Shown here piece after piece: positions 28,837 through 39,451 of a stretch of DNA of 64,000 nt; positions within the stretch are counted from its first letter, which is position 1; each line of letters starts with the position of its first letter. This stretch comes from Deinococcus yavapaiensis KR-236 (GTDB lineage Bacteria > Deinococcota > Deinococci > Deinococcales > Deinococcaceae). A program made the translations under genes and the position numbers. The notes below the pieces were generated by a model, which ran no database searches, was not told the origin of the DNA, and saw nothing but the letters and a program-made list of their open reading frames with translations. The stretch spans positions 186,001 through 250,000 of the forward strand of contig NZ_QJSX01000003.1 in the NCBI RefSeq assembly GCF_003217515.1, read 5' to 3'.

Positions 28837-28865
28837 TCGACCTTCGCTCGCCTCCGGCGTAGGCT
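28837..28865 (+). promoter_or_regulatory. Promoter of the MFS gene (leaderless)
   Basis: TCGACC, 17-base spacer, TAGGCT, then six bases to the GTG start. Confidence 0.65.
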
Positions 28866-28871
28866 GGACGC

Positions 28872-30179
28872 GTGAACGCCGAGCCGTCCCCGACCGCGCT
28901 GCCCCTTCGTGACGCTCGCCGCACGATGCGCCTCTCGATCTTCGAAGGCGCCTTCGCGATGTTTTTCATCAACTGGACGTCCGGCAGCGTTCTCACCGGT
29001 TGCGCGCTGTACCTCGGGGCGGGCCCGCTGGCCCTCGCGCTCGTCGCGAGTTTGCCGCAACTCGCGCAAGGCGCCGCGCCGCTTTTCGCGTGGCTTGCCG
29101 GGAAGCTCGGACGCCGCCGCGTGGCGGTCGCCCTCGCCGCGTTCGGGCGCGGTTTGTGGTTGCTCGTGCCGCTCTTGCTGCTCGCCCCGATGCCGAAGGA
29201 GGCGAAACTCGCCGCGATCCTCGGCGTGCTCGCCGTGTCGAACGTCTTCATCGCCGGGAACGGCACCTTGTGGCTCGCGTGGATGGGCGACGTCGTTCCC
29301 GAAGGCGTGCGCGGCCGATACTTCGGAACGCGCAACGCCCTCATGGGCGTGGTCGGCGTCGCCGTGAGCTTCCTCGGAGGCACTTGGCTCGACCGCGTCC
29401 CGTCGCCGCTGGACTTCACGGTGCTGCTGAGCCTCGCCGTCGTGATGGGCGTCGTCGCGAGCATCGTCTTGAGCTTTCACGCGCATCCGAGAAGCGACCG
29501 CGAGGCGCTCAAGATGCGCGCCGCGTTCGCCGAGCCGCTTCGAGACCGCAACTTCCGCCGCTTGCTGGCCTTCGCGGGGTACTGGCAGTTCAGTGTTCTG
29601 CTCGGCGGAGCGTTCGTCGTGCCGTACTTTCTGTCGCACCTGCGCATGACCTTCACGCAAATCGCCGTGTGGGAAGCGATCTCGGCCTTCGCGACGCTCG
29701 CGATCGGTCCGTGGTGGGGACGCGTCGCCGACCGCGTGGGCCACCGACCCGTGCTCGCTTTCACGACCTTTCTGGCGGGCACGTTGCTGCCCTTGTCGTG
29801 GATGCTCGCCTCACCGCAGCACATCTGGCCGATCTGGCTCTCGGCGGTCCTCAACGCCCTCGTGTGGAGCGCGATCGGGCCGGGCGTGTTCAACTTGCTG
29901 TTCGCGTCGGTGCCGCCCGCCACGCGCACGTCTTTCGTGGGCGTGCTCGTCGCCGTGATGGGGCTCGCGGGCTTTCTCGGCGGGGTGCTCGCGGGACCGT
30001 TGCTGTCCTTGTTCGAGCAACTCACGTTCGACGCCGGGTCGTTCGTGTGGACCCCGTATCACTGGTTGTTCTCGCTGTCGGCCTTGCTGCGCGCGGGCGC
30101 TTGGCTGCTGCTTCGCCGCGTTCACGAGGAAAAGGCGTGGCGCACGCGCGACTTTCTGCGCGGGTTGGTTCCCTCGTGA
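28872..30179 (+). CDS. Major facilitator superfamily transporter
   Basis: A 435-residue inner-membrane protein with about twelve hydrophobic helices. The MFS loop 2-3 region appears as AWLAGKLGRRRVAVAL, and the equivalent in the second half as WWGRVADRVGHRPVLAF. A gly/ala-rich helix pair and a short basic C-terminus (RRVHEEKAWRTRDFLRG) complete it. No substrate can be inferred from sequence or neighbours; glmS downstream has its own promoter. The GTG start is supported by the leaderless promoter. The run of sequence to 30.24 kb holds no terminator I can see. Confidence 0.88.
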   Translation: MNAEPSPTALPLRDARRTMRLSIFEGAFAMFFINWTSGSVLTGCALYLGAGPLALALVASLPQLAQGAAPLFAWLAGKLGRRRVAVALAAFGRGLWLLVPLLLLAPMPKEAKLAAILGVLAVSNVFIAGNGTLWLAWMGDVVPEGVRGRYFGTRNALMGVVGVAVSFLGGTWLDRVPSPLDFTVLLSLAVVMGVVASIVLSFHAHPRSDREALKMRAAFAEPLRDRNFRRLLAFAGYWQFSVLLGGAFVVPYFLSHLRMTFTQIAVWEAISAFATLAIGPWWGRVADRVGHRPVLAFTTFLAGTLLPLSWMLASPQHIWPIWLSAVLNALVWSAIGPGVFNLLFASVPPATRTSFVGVLVAVMGLAGFLGGVLAGPLLSLFEQLTFDAGSFVWTPYHWLFSLSALLRAGAWLLLRRVHEEKAWRTRDFLRGLVPS

Positions 30180-30217
30180 CGCCGTTTTCTTCAAGGATTC
30201 ATGCTCTTCATGAACCT

Positions 30218-30245
30218 GTGACTCCTGTAAAACATGTGCTACACT
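30218..30245 (+). promoter_or_regulatory. Promoter of the glmS ribozyme-glmS transcript
   Basis: GTGACT, 16-base spacer and TACACT. Transcription would begin near 30252, giving a leader of about 325 bases ahead of glmS and including the ribozyme. Confidence 0.55.
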
Positions 30246-30287
30246 TGCGCCCGAAGGAGGTCTTCCGCTTACACAATTCTCAGGGGA

Positions 30288-30446
30288 AGCGCAAGGTCCA
30301 GCTCCTCGCTGGATGACGAGGTGGAGGTGATCGAGCATCTGCGGATGCCTCCAGGGTCGCATCGGACCCTCCCCGCACGAAGACTCGTGCAAGCCCAGCC
30401 ATAAGCGTCGAGCGGCAACGCTCCGATAAAGCTCGGCACGATGCGA
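30288..30446 (+). ncRNA. glmS self-cleaving ribozyme (glucosamine-6-phosphate-responsive)
   Basis: The core follows the Gram-positive glmS ribozyme almost base for base. A/GCGC puts predicted cleavage between A30288 and G30289. A helix TCCAGC / GCTGGA with a five-base loop follows (30297-30313). The conserved GACGAGG (30315-30321) is followed by a TGGAGG / CCTCCA helix (30322-30327 with 30348-30353) enclosing ATCGA and GCGGATG. Further stems are GGGTC / GACCC, GCACGA / TCGTGC and AGCGT / ACGCT. In the pseudoknot, the usual C after GCGC is A30293 and its partner G is U30340, a compensatory change. On glucosamine-6-phosphate binding the ribozyme cleaves its own 5' end and lowers glmS expression. 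The 3' boundary is approximate. Confidence 0.93.
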
Positions 30447-30484
30447 ACAGAACGGACTGGCGGTCCGCGAGCCAATTCAACGAA

Positions 30485-30512
30485 TCCCCCTCGGGGGAGC
30501 CTTTCTTCTTTC
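30485..30512 (+). terminator. Terminator-like hairpin between the ribozyme and glmS
   Basis: TCCCC / GGGGA around CTCG is followed by the pyrimidine-rich GCCTTTCTTCTTTC. It is short, but it stands inside the leader 66 bases before the glmS start. Confidence 0.4.
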
Positions 30513-30577
30513 ATCTCCTCGATCACGCCTGTCGTCAGCACGGACGCCGCGAGATCAGAGGGATCTGGAGCAACAAC

Positions 30578-32398
<1,821 letters not shown>

Positions 32399-32453
32399 CA
32401 CCCCTAAAAAGCACTCGACGCGGGGAGCCTTCGAACGACTTCCCGCACGCCTG

Positions 32454-32487
32454 AAGGACGCGCCGATTCTCGAGTCGGCGCGTCCTT
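32454..32487 (+). terminator. glmS terminator
   Basis: A 13-bp stem (AAGGACGCGCCGA with its complement TCGGCGCGTCCTT) and an eight-base loop, then GCTTTC. Confidence 0.8.
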
Positions 32488-32585
32488 GCTTTCCTGAAGC
32501 GGCGACGCTGTCAAACCGTATGACCGGACCTGCTGTACGGCCTCGCCGCCTTTTCAGGCGCTCTCCCGCTGCGACCCCGACGGTT

Positions 32586-33413
32586 TCAAGGCTGTCCGGC
32601 CGTCTCGACTCCGTCGAGAAGTTCGAGGGACGCCTCCCAAAGTCGGTCCTGAGGGCCAACGTCGTACGCGTACGGCGACGCTCGAATCGGACGCGTCAGG
32701 TTGAAGAACTGCCCGTTGGGCTGCAGGAATCGGTCGCTCGTCGCGAGTTCGCCGAGGGCGTGCCCTGCTCGGGCGGGCGGGCGAGACACCCAGCCGCTGA
32801 TGACGCGAACCAACGGCGACGCCTCGTTCATCAATTCCGAACGTACCAACCCCGGATAAAAAGCGTGCGAGACGAGACCACTTCTCGCCAATTTGAACGC
32901 GAACAGCAAATTGGCCATCTTGGACGCACCGAACGCCCGTAGGGCTTGGAAGCGCTCAAGGCCCATGACGTCCTGAAAGTCGATGCGGGTCGTGGACGGC
33001 GCGGTCACCGTCAGGATTCGCGACTTCGCCGTTCGCTGCAACGTCTCGGTGAGTTCACGGGTGAGCAGGAGCGGGGCGAGATGGTTCACGGTGAACATCG
33101 TCTCCAATCCCGCCGACGTCACCGTCCGCGTCTGCTTGAACACCGCCGCGACGTGAAGCAAGGCGTGGATGTGCTCGTGCGCTTCCCGAAGCTCCAGGGC
33201 CGCTCGGCGCACGCGAGGCAAGTCCGAGAAGTCCACGGGATAGAGCTGGACTCGGGTCGCCGGAGCCTCCTGAAGAATTTGCTGGCGCAGCGCCGAGAGC
33301 TTGTCCTGGCTGCGGCCCAGCAGCGCCAAGTCGTGCCCTTGTCGGGCGAGCGCCTTGGCAGTCGCGCTCGCGATGGCGCCCGTCGCTCCTGTGATGACCA
33401 TGACTTGCGGCAT
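32586..33413 (-). CDS. Short-chain dehydrogenase/reductase-like protein lacking the catalytic tyrosine
   Basis: A 275-residue Rossmann-fold protein. The NAD(P)-binding TGATGAIASATA (residues 8-19) and the NHLAP segment (residues 110-114) mark the classical SDR fold, closest in layout to retinol-dehydrogenase-like proteins. At the active site the expected YxxxK is FGASK (Phe161, Lys165), and the usual NNAG is replaced by HVAA (residues 87-90). It may therefore be an inactive or altered-function SDR. The ATG has AAGGAG upstream, and TACACT about 40 bases before it is a candidate -10. The gene is otherwise intact. Substrate unknown. Confidence 0.82.
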   Translation of the reverse strand: MPQVMVITGATGAIASATAKALARQGHDLALLGRSQDKLSALRQQILQEAPATRVQLYPVDFSDLPRVRRAALELREAHEHIHALLHVAAVFKQTRTVTSAGLETMFTVNHLAPLLLTRELTETLQRTAKSRILTVTAPSTTRIDFQDVMGLERFQALRAFGASKMANLLFAFKLARSGLVSHAFYPGLVRSELMNEASPLVRVISGWVSRPPARAGHALGELATSDRFLQPNGQFFNLTRPIRASPYAYDVGPQDRLWEASLELLDGVETAGQP

Positions 33414-33596
33414 GAAACTCCTTCGAGGCGTGTGGTGTACGGGCAGTGTACTCGCCCGGCGACACGACGGCTGTGCGTCGTCTTGAATTCTTCAAGTCTG
33501 GGAAACGTGCGCTGGCGCGAGAGGCGTCATGCCCGAATCACCCGGCGACGCTTACCCTGAGGGCGTTTCGAGGTCGAGCCTCGAGGGGAGGATCGC

Positions 33597-33872
33597 ATGG
33601 AGTGGACGCTGTTCGTGTTCGCAATCGGAGTGGCCGCGTTGGTGATCGGTGGAGCGTCGCTCGCTCGCTGGGGCGAGCGACGAGGCAGGCGGGGACCGGG
33701 ATGGTCCGCGTTGAAAGTGTTCGTCGTGCTGGAACTGCTGCTCGACGCCTTGCCGAGCGACCGCGACCGCATCGAGCTTCCCGGCGCGAGCGACGTGGCG
33801 CGCACCTCGACGCCGCGCCGAGCCAAAGGCGCGGGGAACGCGAGGAAGCGCCGGCCGAGCCGGAAGTCGTAG
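33597..33872 (+). CDS. Small membrane protein, unknown function
   Basis: A 91-residue protein with one strong N-terminal membrane segment (LFVFAIGVAALVIGGASLA), a second moderately hydrophobic stretch (VFVVLELLLDALP) and a very basic C-terminal tail (KGAGNARKRRPSRKS). No family recognised. Evidence that it is real: GGAGG five bases before the ATG, a TACCCT element about 45 bases upstream, and a frame ending 53 bases before the BTAD regulator in the same direction. It may share that regulator's transcript. Confidence 0.65.
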   Translation: MEWTLFVFAIGVAALVIGGASLARWGERRGRRGPGWSALKVFVVLELLLDALPSDRDRIELPGASDVARTSTPRRAKGAGNARKRRPSRKS

Positions 33873-33925
33873 CGGCCGACGCTTCATCCGCCGCGCTCGG
33901 ACGCTTTGATACATTGAGGGCAACG

Positions 33926-36900
33926 ATGAAGAGCGCGCCGACGTGGCGGCTGTTCGTGCTCGGCGGGTTCAAGCTCGTCGCTCCGGACGGCCGGAAAATC
34001 TCGCTGGGAGACAAGCAAGTGGCCTTGCTGTCCTACCTCGCCGTGGAAGGTTCCGCGACGCGCTCGCAAGTGGCGGGCGCCTTGTGGCCCGACCGGACGG
34101 AGGCGGCGGCGCGCAACAACTTGGCGCAGCTCGTCAAGCGGACGCGCACGACCTTGGAGGAAAACCTCTTCGAGGGAATGGAGACCTTGTCGCTCGCGCC
34201 GCTCGTGGACGTCGATGTTCGCCGGGTGTTCGATTCCTCCTCGTCCGCCGCCGATCTGCCCGAAGGGACGCTGCTCGCCGACGTCGTGTTCGACGACTCG
34301 CTCGATCTCGCCGATTGGTTGACCGTTCAGCGTGAACGCGTGGACTTGCGCCGCGCCCGCGTCCTCGCGCTCGCCGCCGCGAACGCCGAAGAGCGCGAGG
34401 ACTTCGCGACCGCGCTCGAACTCGCGCGGCGTGTGCTCGACACCGACCCGCTCTCGGAAGACGCCCACCGTCGCTTGATGCGCCTGCTGTACTTGCAAGG
34501 CGAGCCGCGCCGCGCCTTGGAGGTGTACGCGCGCCTCCAGGACGTGCTGACCCGTGAACTGCGCGTCCAGCCGATGCCCGAGACGGGCGCCCTCGCCGCG
34601 CTTATCGAGCGGGGAGGAGCCTTGCCCGTCGCTCGCCCGGCGTCGTCGCCCGTCAAGTCGCCCGCCATTCACGCGCCTCGCCTCGTGGGCCGCGAAGTCC
34701 AGTGGCAGGAAATGGAGCGAGCGTGGCAGGCCGGGCAGTTCATCATCGTGGCGGGCGACCCGGGAATGGGAAAGACGCGCCTCGCGACGGATTTCGCTGC
34801 CAGCAAGGGGCGCGTGCTGTTCGTCGAGGCGCGTCCCGGCGATTCGCTCGTGCCGTACACGACGACGACGCGCAGCATGCGCGGCGCCTTGAAGACGTCG
34901 GGGCTGGATTTGCCGCCCGATTTGCGCGGTCCGCTGAGCTCCTTGATGCCCGACCTCGCGCCTCCCGGCGAGTCTCCGCCCGACGTTCCCGACGACGTCT
35001 TGCGCCGAGCGCTGCAACGCGCGCTCGCGCTCACGCTCGCCAACGTGGACGTGTGCGTGTTCGACGACATGCAGTTCGCCGATCAAGCGAGCATCGACGT
35101 CGGCTTCGAGTTCATCGACGCGTTCTTCCCGATGGGACGGGCGGGCGGTGTTCCGCACTTCGTGGCCGTGCACCGCTCTCACGAATTGCCCGAGTTCACA
35201 AGGGTCATTTTCGAGCGCTTGGAACGCGCGGGGCAGGCGGCGTGGCTTCATCTGCCTCCCTTGGATTCCCAAGCGGCGCGGGCGCTGCTCGAAAGCGTCG
35301 GGGTCGGTGACGCGCAAGGATTGGCGGACGCGTCGAACGGTCACCCCCTCTTCTTGCTCGAAGGCGTCAAGGCCATCGCGTCCGGACGGGAGTTGAGCAC
35401 CTCACCGAGCGTTCCCCCCAAGCTCGGGCAGCTCATTCTCGACCGTGTGTCGCGACTTTCCAAGACTGCCCTCCACGTCGCGCGTGCGAGCGCCGTGCTG
35501 CGCCGAGACTTCACGCCGGAACTCGTCTCTCGCATGCTCACGGCACCCCTGCTCGACGTCGCCGACGCTTGGAGCGAGCTGGAGGAAGCGCAGGTCCTGT
35601 CGGGCGAACGCTTTCACCACGACCTCGTCGCGGAAGCCGTGAGCGCCGGGATTCCGGCGTCGGTGCGGCGCTTGCTGCACCGCGCGGCCGCGCGGGCACT
35701 CACGGCCGACGCGGCGCCCGCCGCCCGCGTGGCGTGGCACTGGCGTGAAGGCGGGCAGGACCTCGAGGCGGCGACGTGGCTGGTGCGAGCCGGAGACGCG
35801 GCGCGAACGACGCTGCGTTTGCGCGAAGCGGCGGCGCACTTCGAAGACGCCGCGCGGCTCTTCGAAGCGCACGAGGATTCGAGGGCGTTCGACGCGTGGC
35901 TTCGGCGCGCGCGCACCTTGGCGCTCGCCGACGACTTGGAAGCGCGGCAAGCGTCGGTGAACGACGTGCTCGAACGCGCCGTGAGTCCGCGAGAAGTCGC
36001 CGAAGGTTGGCTGCTGCAAGCGGGCTTGTTCGCGGCGACGAACGCGGGCCCCCGGGCCGAGGCCTCGGTGCGGCGCGGCCTGGAGGCGTTGGGCGACGAG
36101 GAAGCGCCCAACTTGCGGGCGAGTCTGCTCAGCGACCTCAGCGCGGCGTTGTGGACGCAAGGCCGTCTCGACGACGCCGAGGTGGCTGTGCGTGAGGCCT
36201 TGGCGCTGCTCGAACCGCTCGGGCCCTCCAGCGGTCTGGCCGAGGCGCTCAGCAACCTCGCCGTGCTTCTCGATCACCAAGACCGCCATCACGAAGCCGA
36301 GCCGCTGCATCGCCGCGCGGCGCAACTGCTCGAAGGTCTCGGCGATCACAGCCTGCTCGCCGTCATCTTGTGCAACCTCGCCGTGTGCCTCGGCGAGCTC
36401 GGAAACGGGCGCGAGTCCTTGACGGCGCTTCAACGCGCGGCGGCCCTGCACGAAGCGAGCGCGGCAGAGGGATCGGCGTTGCTGCGCGTTTCGCTCGGGT
36501 CCGCGCACGCCGACCTCGGACAATACGCGTCGGCCATCGAGCTCTTCGAGCGCGTGCTTCAGCACGACCTCGACCCGAGCGGTTGGATGCACGACTACGT
36601 TCGCGGCTTGCTCGCGAACGTCTTCACGACGCTCGGAAGCTACGAGCGCGCCGAGACGCTGTTGAAGCGGGCCTTGAGCGAGGGCATGCCGGACTCGTTC
36701 TTGGCGCGCGTGCACCTCTGGGCCGCTCGGTTACGAGTGGCGCGCGGCGAAGAGCCCGGACGCGACCTCGCCGAGGCCGAACGCTTGCTGGGCGCCACGC
36801 CGCGTCCACTGCTGCTGGGGCGAGTGCGCCTCTTGCAGGCGGCGCACGGCTCGCTGGACGCGGCGCGAGAAGCGCTCGAGCTGGGCTCGAAGTTCGATCT

Positions 36901-37237
36901 GCCCGGCCTGCGACTCGGCGCGCACACGCGCTTGGCGACCCTGCTGAGGCGCGTCGATCCGCCAGAGGCAGCGGAGCACGCCGAGCGGGCCCTGCGGCTC
37001 GCGCGGGCGTACGAGCCCGCCGATTTGTCGAAGGGGGAGGTGCTGCTCGCCGCGTTCGAAGTGCAAGCGCTCACGAACGCCGCCGAAGCCGAAGAGACGC
37101 TGCGCCGTGCGCGCGAATGGTTCACCGAGACGTCGCTGCGGCACGTGCCGCGCGAGGCGAGCGCGGACTTCGAGGCGCGCAGCTTCATCGGCCGGGCTTT
37201 GGCGGCCTCGACGCCGCGCGTTCCTTCCACGGATTGA
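33926..37237 (+). CDS. BTAD-type transcriptional regulator with AAA ATPase and TPR domains (copy 1)
   Basis: An 1103-residue cytosolic regulator. In order: an OmpR-like winged helix (about 8-100; LFVLGGFKLVAPDG, LLSYLAVEGSATRSQVAGALW, ARNNLAQLVKRTRTTL), a bacterial transcriptional activation domain (about 110-230; DPLSEDAHRRLMRLLYLQG), an ATPase module with Walker A GDPGMGKT (277-284) and Walker-B-like VCVFDDMQFAD, a helical sensor region ending LLHRAAARAL, and a long TPR-rich C-terminus (about 650-1090; LSNLAVLLDHQDRHHEAEPL is a typical repeat). It resembles MalT/SARP-like large activators; ligand and targets are unknown. It starts at ATG 33926 with GAGGG upstream; the longer open frame upstream overlaps the small membrane gene. 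Its neighbour at 37.3 kb is a shorter paralogue. Confidence 0.85.
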   Translation: MKSAPTWRLFVLGGFKLVAPDGRKISLGDKQVALLSYLAVEGSATRSQVAGALWPDRTEAAARNNLAQLVKRTRTTLEENLFEGMETLSLAPLVDVDVRRVFDSSSSAADLPEGTLLADVVFDDSLDLADWLTVQRERVDLRRARVLALAAANAEEREDFATALELARRVLDTDPLSEDAHRRLMRLLYLQGEPRRALEVYARLQDVLTRELRVQPMPETGALAALIERGGALPVARPASSPVKSPAIHAPRLVGREVQWQEMERAWQAGQFIIVAGDPGMGKTRLATDFAASKGRVLFVEARPGDSLVPYTTTTRSMRGALKTSGLDLPPDLRGPLSSLMPDLAPPGESPPDVPDDVLRRALQRALALTLANVDVCVFDDMQFADQASIDVGFEFIDAFFPMGRAGGVPHFVAVHRSHELPEFTRVIFERLERAGQAAWLHLPPLDSQAARALLESVGVGDAQGLADASNGHPLFLLEGVKAIASGRELSTSPSVPPKLGQLILDRVSRLSKTALHVARASAVLRRDFTPELVSRMLTAPLLDVADAWSELEEAQVLSGERFHHDLVAEAVSAGIPASVRRLLHRAAARALTADAAPAARVAWHWREGGQDLEAATWLVRAGDAARTTLRLREAAAHFEDAARLFEAHEDSRAFDAWLRRARTLALADDLEARQASVNDVLERAVSPREVAEGWLLQAGLFAATNAGPRAEASVRRGLEALGDEEAPNLRASLLSDLSAALWTQGRLDDAEVAVREALALLEPLGPSSGLAEALSNLAVLLDHQDRHHEAEPLHRRAAQLLEGLGDHSLLAVILCNLAVCLGELGNGRESLTALQRAAALHEASAAEGSALLRVSLGSAHADLGQYASAIELFERVLQHDLDPSGWMHDYVRGLLANVFTTLGSYERAETLLKRALSEGMPDSFLARVHLWAARLRVARGEEPGRDLAEAERLLGATPRPLLLGRVRLLQAAHGSLDAAREALELGSKFDLPGLRLGAHTRLATLLRRVDPPEAAEHAERALRLARAYEPADLSKGEVLLAAFEVQALTNAAEAEETLRRAREWFTETSLRHVPREASADFEARSFIGRALAASTPRVPSTD

Positions 37238-37299
37238 CCCACCTTTCGGACGTGGAGGTGTTTTACCCGCGACGCGTGAACGCGGTGCTACACTTTCTC

Positions 37300-39345
37300 A
37301 TGCCACAACGTGGTCTGGACTGGCGAGTCGAGGTACTCGGAACGCCCCGCTTGGTGTCGGCGACGTCTCCCGAGCGAGCCGTGCCGTTGGAGCGCAAGAC
37401 GGCCGCGCTTCTCGCGTACCTCGCCCTCGAAGGACGCGCGTCACGCGCTCTTCTGGCGGAGCTTCTGTGGCCCGACACGCCGTCGGGCGCCGCCCGCAAC
37501 AACCTCGTGCACGTGCTGCGCCGCTTGAAGGAAGCGAGCGGCGTGGATCTCGTGGAGGCAGGCGAGGTGCTCTCGTTGGGTGCGGACGTCCGTGTGGACG
37601 TGCTGGACGTGCTTTCCTCGGGCGGTGAGCACGTCGAGGGCGGCGGTCTCCTCGACGGGGCCGCGCTCGACGACCTGCCCGACTTCAGCGAGTGGCTGCT
37701 CGCCAAGCGCGAGGAACTCGACGTCGTGCGGACGCGGATGCGTCAAGAGACCGTCGAGGCGTTGTTGGCGCGCGGAGAGACGAGCGAGGCCGTCGAGCTC
37801 GCCGAACGCTGGATGGACGCCGATCCTCTCGCCGAGGACGCGCACCGCGCCCTGATGCGCGCCCACTACGACCTCGGCGATCGTCCCGCCGCCCTGCGCG
37901 CCTACCACCGCTGCAAGATGCTGCTTCGCCGCGAACTCGGCGTGGATCCCTCGCCCGAGACGCAACGGCTCGCGCGCGCCATCGACCTCGGCACGGTCGA
38001 GAGCGCGGCCGCGCCACGACCGAGGCGCATTCCCCTCACGGTGTTGCGCCCGCCGACGTTGGTGGGCCGCGAGGACGTGTGGGCGAGAATGGAGGAAGCG
38101 TGGGCCAAGGGGCTCGGCATCGTCATCGAAGGCGATCCGGGTTCGGGCAAGTCTCGTCTCGCGCGCGACTTCCTGCGGTCGCGCGAAGGCTACCAGATCC
38201 TGTTCTTCCAAGGACGCCCGGGCGACGCCGACGTGCCGTACGCCACGCACGCGCGCAACTACCGTCAGACGCTGGAGGCGAATCCGGACTTGGAGTTGCC
38301 CGAGTGGGTGATCGCCGAGTTGGCGCGCATGCTGCCCGAACTTGGCGAGGCCCCGCCGCCTCTGCAGACGGAACTCGACAAGCGGCGCTTCTACGAAGCG
38401 AAGTACGAGGTGTTGCGGCGCGTCGCCGAGCGCGGTCCCGTCGTCATCTGCACCGACGACGTGCAGTTCATGGACGAGCCGAGCATCGAGGCGGGCGCGT
38501 ACGTCGGGTCGCGCTTCTGGGGCGATCCGAGTACGACGCTGCGCGCCTTGTACACCTACCGCACCGGGGCCCTTCCGCCTTACGGAGCGTCGCTCGTCGC
38601 GCAGATGACGGCGGCGGGCGTGATCGTCCCGATGCACCTGACGCCTCTCAGCGAGCAGGCGGTGACGACCTTGCTCGCCGACCTCGACGTGCCCGACGCG
38701 ACGCACCGAACGAAGATCGCGCGTACGACGCGCGGCAACGTCCAGTTCGTCCTCGAGACCGTCAAGAACTTGTTCGAGGACTCGACCGTCGCCGAGTCGC
38801 CCACCTCCAAGAGCGACGACATCACGGCGATGGTCGAGCAACGGCTCGCGCGTCTCTCGCCCTCGGCGTTGCAAGCGGCGAGAGCGGCGGCCGTGCTGCG
38901 CCTCGACTTCACCTTGGAACTCGTTTCGCAAACCCTCGGCATCGGCTTGCTCGAAACGGCGACCGCCTGGGAGGAATTGGAGGACGCGCAAGTCGTGTCG
39001 GGCGAAGCGTTCAGCCACGACCTCGTGCAAGAAAGCGTGCTCACCACGATGCCGCCCGGCGTGCGCCGCATCCTGCACCGCAGTGCCGCGCGCGTCCTCA
39101 TGACGCAAGGCGCGCCTCCCGCGCGCATCGCGGGTCACTGGCAGGCAGGCGAAGACCCGCGTCAAGCCGCTCGGTGGCTCGTGCAGGCGGGTGAAGCGGC
39201 GCAGCGGGCCTTGAGGCTCGGCGAGGCGCACGAGGCGTACACCCGCGCGCTCGCCGCCGCCCTCGAAACCGGCGATGAAAGCACGGCGGCGAGCGCGCGA
39301 GAAGCGCTCGCGATCCTGGCCGCCCGCGTCGAGCAAGCTTCCTGA
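37300..39345 (+). CDS. BTAD-type regulator with AAA ATPase (copy 2)
   Basis: A 681-residue paralogue of the preceding gene without the long TPR tail. The winged helix (VEVLGTPRLVSATS, LLAYLALEGRASRALLAELL, ARNNLVHVLRRLKEAS) and BTAD (DPLAEDAHRALMRAHYDLG, then AYHRCKMLLRRELGVDPSPE) are followed by ATPase Walker A GDPGSGKS (about 278-285) and VVICTDDVQFMDEPS. A helical region ends LHRSAARVLMTQGAPPARIA, and a short tail has one or two TPR-like helices. It is closest in the window to the 58-62 kb pair, with ARNNLVH, TDWLLA/SEWLLA-like and LHRSAAR blocks in common. The ATG follows TACACT by only five bases, suggesting its own leaderless promoter. Confidence 0.85.
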   Translation: MPQRGLDWRVEVLGTPRLVSATSPERAVPLERKTAALLAYLALEGRASRALLAELLWPDTPSGAARNNLVHVLRRLKEASGVDLVEAGEVLSLGADVRVDVLDVLSSGGEHVEGGGLLDGAALDDLPDFSEWLLAKREELDVVRTRMRQETVEALLARGETSEAVELAERWMDADPLAEDAHRALMRAHYDLGDRPAALRAYHRCKMLLRRELGVDPSPETQRLARAIDLGTVESAAAPRPRRIPLTVLRPPTLVGREDVWARMEEAWAKGLGIVIEGDPGSGKSRLARDFLRSREGYQILFFQGRPGDADVPYATHARNYRQTLEANPDLELPEWVIAELARMLPELGEAPPPLQTELDKRRFYEAKYEVLRRVAERGPVVICTDDVQFMDEPSIEAGAYVGSRFWGDPSTTLRALYTYRTGALPPYGASLVAQMTAAGVIVPMHLTPLSEQAVTTLLADLDVPDATHRTKIARTTRGNVQFVLETVKNLFEDSTVAESPTSKSDDITAMVEQRLARLSPSALQAARAAAVLRLDFTLELVSQTLGIGLLETATAWEELEDAQVVSGEAFSHDLVQESVLTTMPPGVRRILHRSAARVLMTQGAPPARIAGHWQAGEDPRQAARWLVQAGEAAQRALRLGEAHEAYTRALAAALETGDESTAASAREALAILAARVEQAS

Positions 39346-39384
39346 ACGCCGCGTCCCCTGAAGCGTGGACCGTCGGACCGTCAT

Positions 39385-39412
39385 TCGACAGTCACGCTCG
39401 AAGCGTTACGGT
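39385..39412 (+). promoter_or_regulatory. Promoter of the small YVLRVW protein gene
   Basis: TCGACA (five of six matches to consensus), 16-base spacer, TACGGT. AAGGAGG precedes the ATG at 39452. Confidence 0.65.
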
Positions 39413-39451
39413 GAAGGCCCGTGGAAACGCGGCCGAAGTGAAGGAGGCATC

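Noticed and set aside
30180..30577. A T-box or other amino-acid riboswitch before glmS
   Set aside because: No T-box motif is present, whereas every conserved glmS ribozyme block is.
33446..33925. 160-codon N-terminal extension of the first BTAD regulator
   Set aside because: It is out of family, overlaps a small membrane gene with a good RBS, and the winged-helix domain begins right after ATG 33926.
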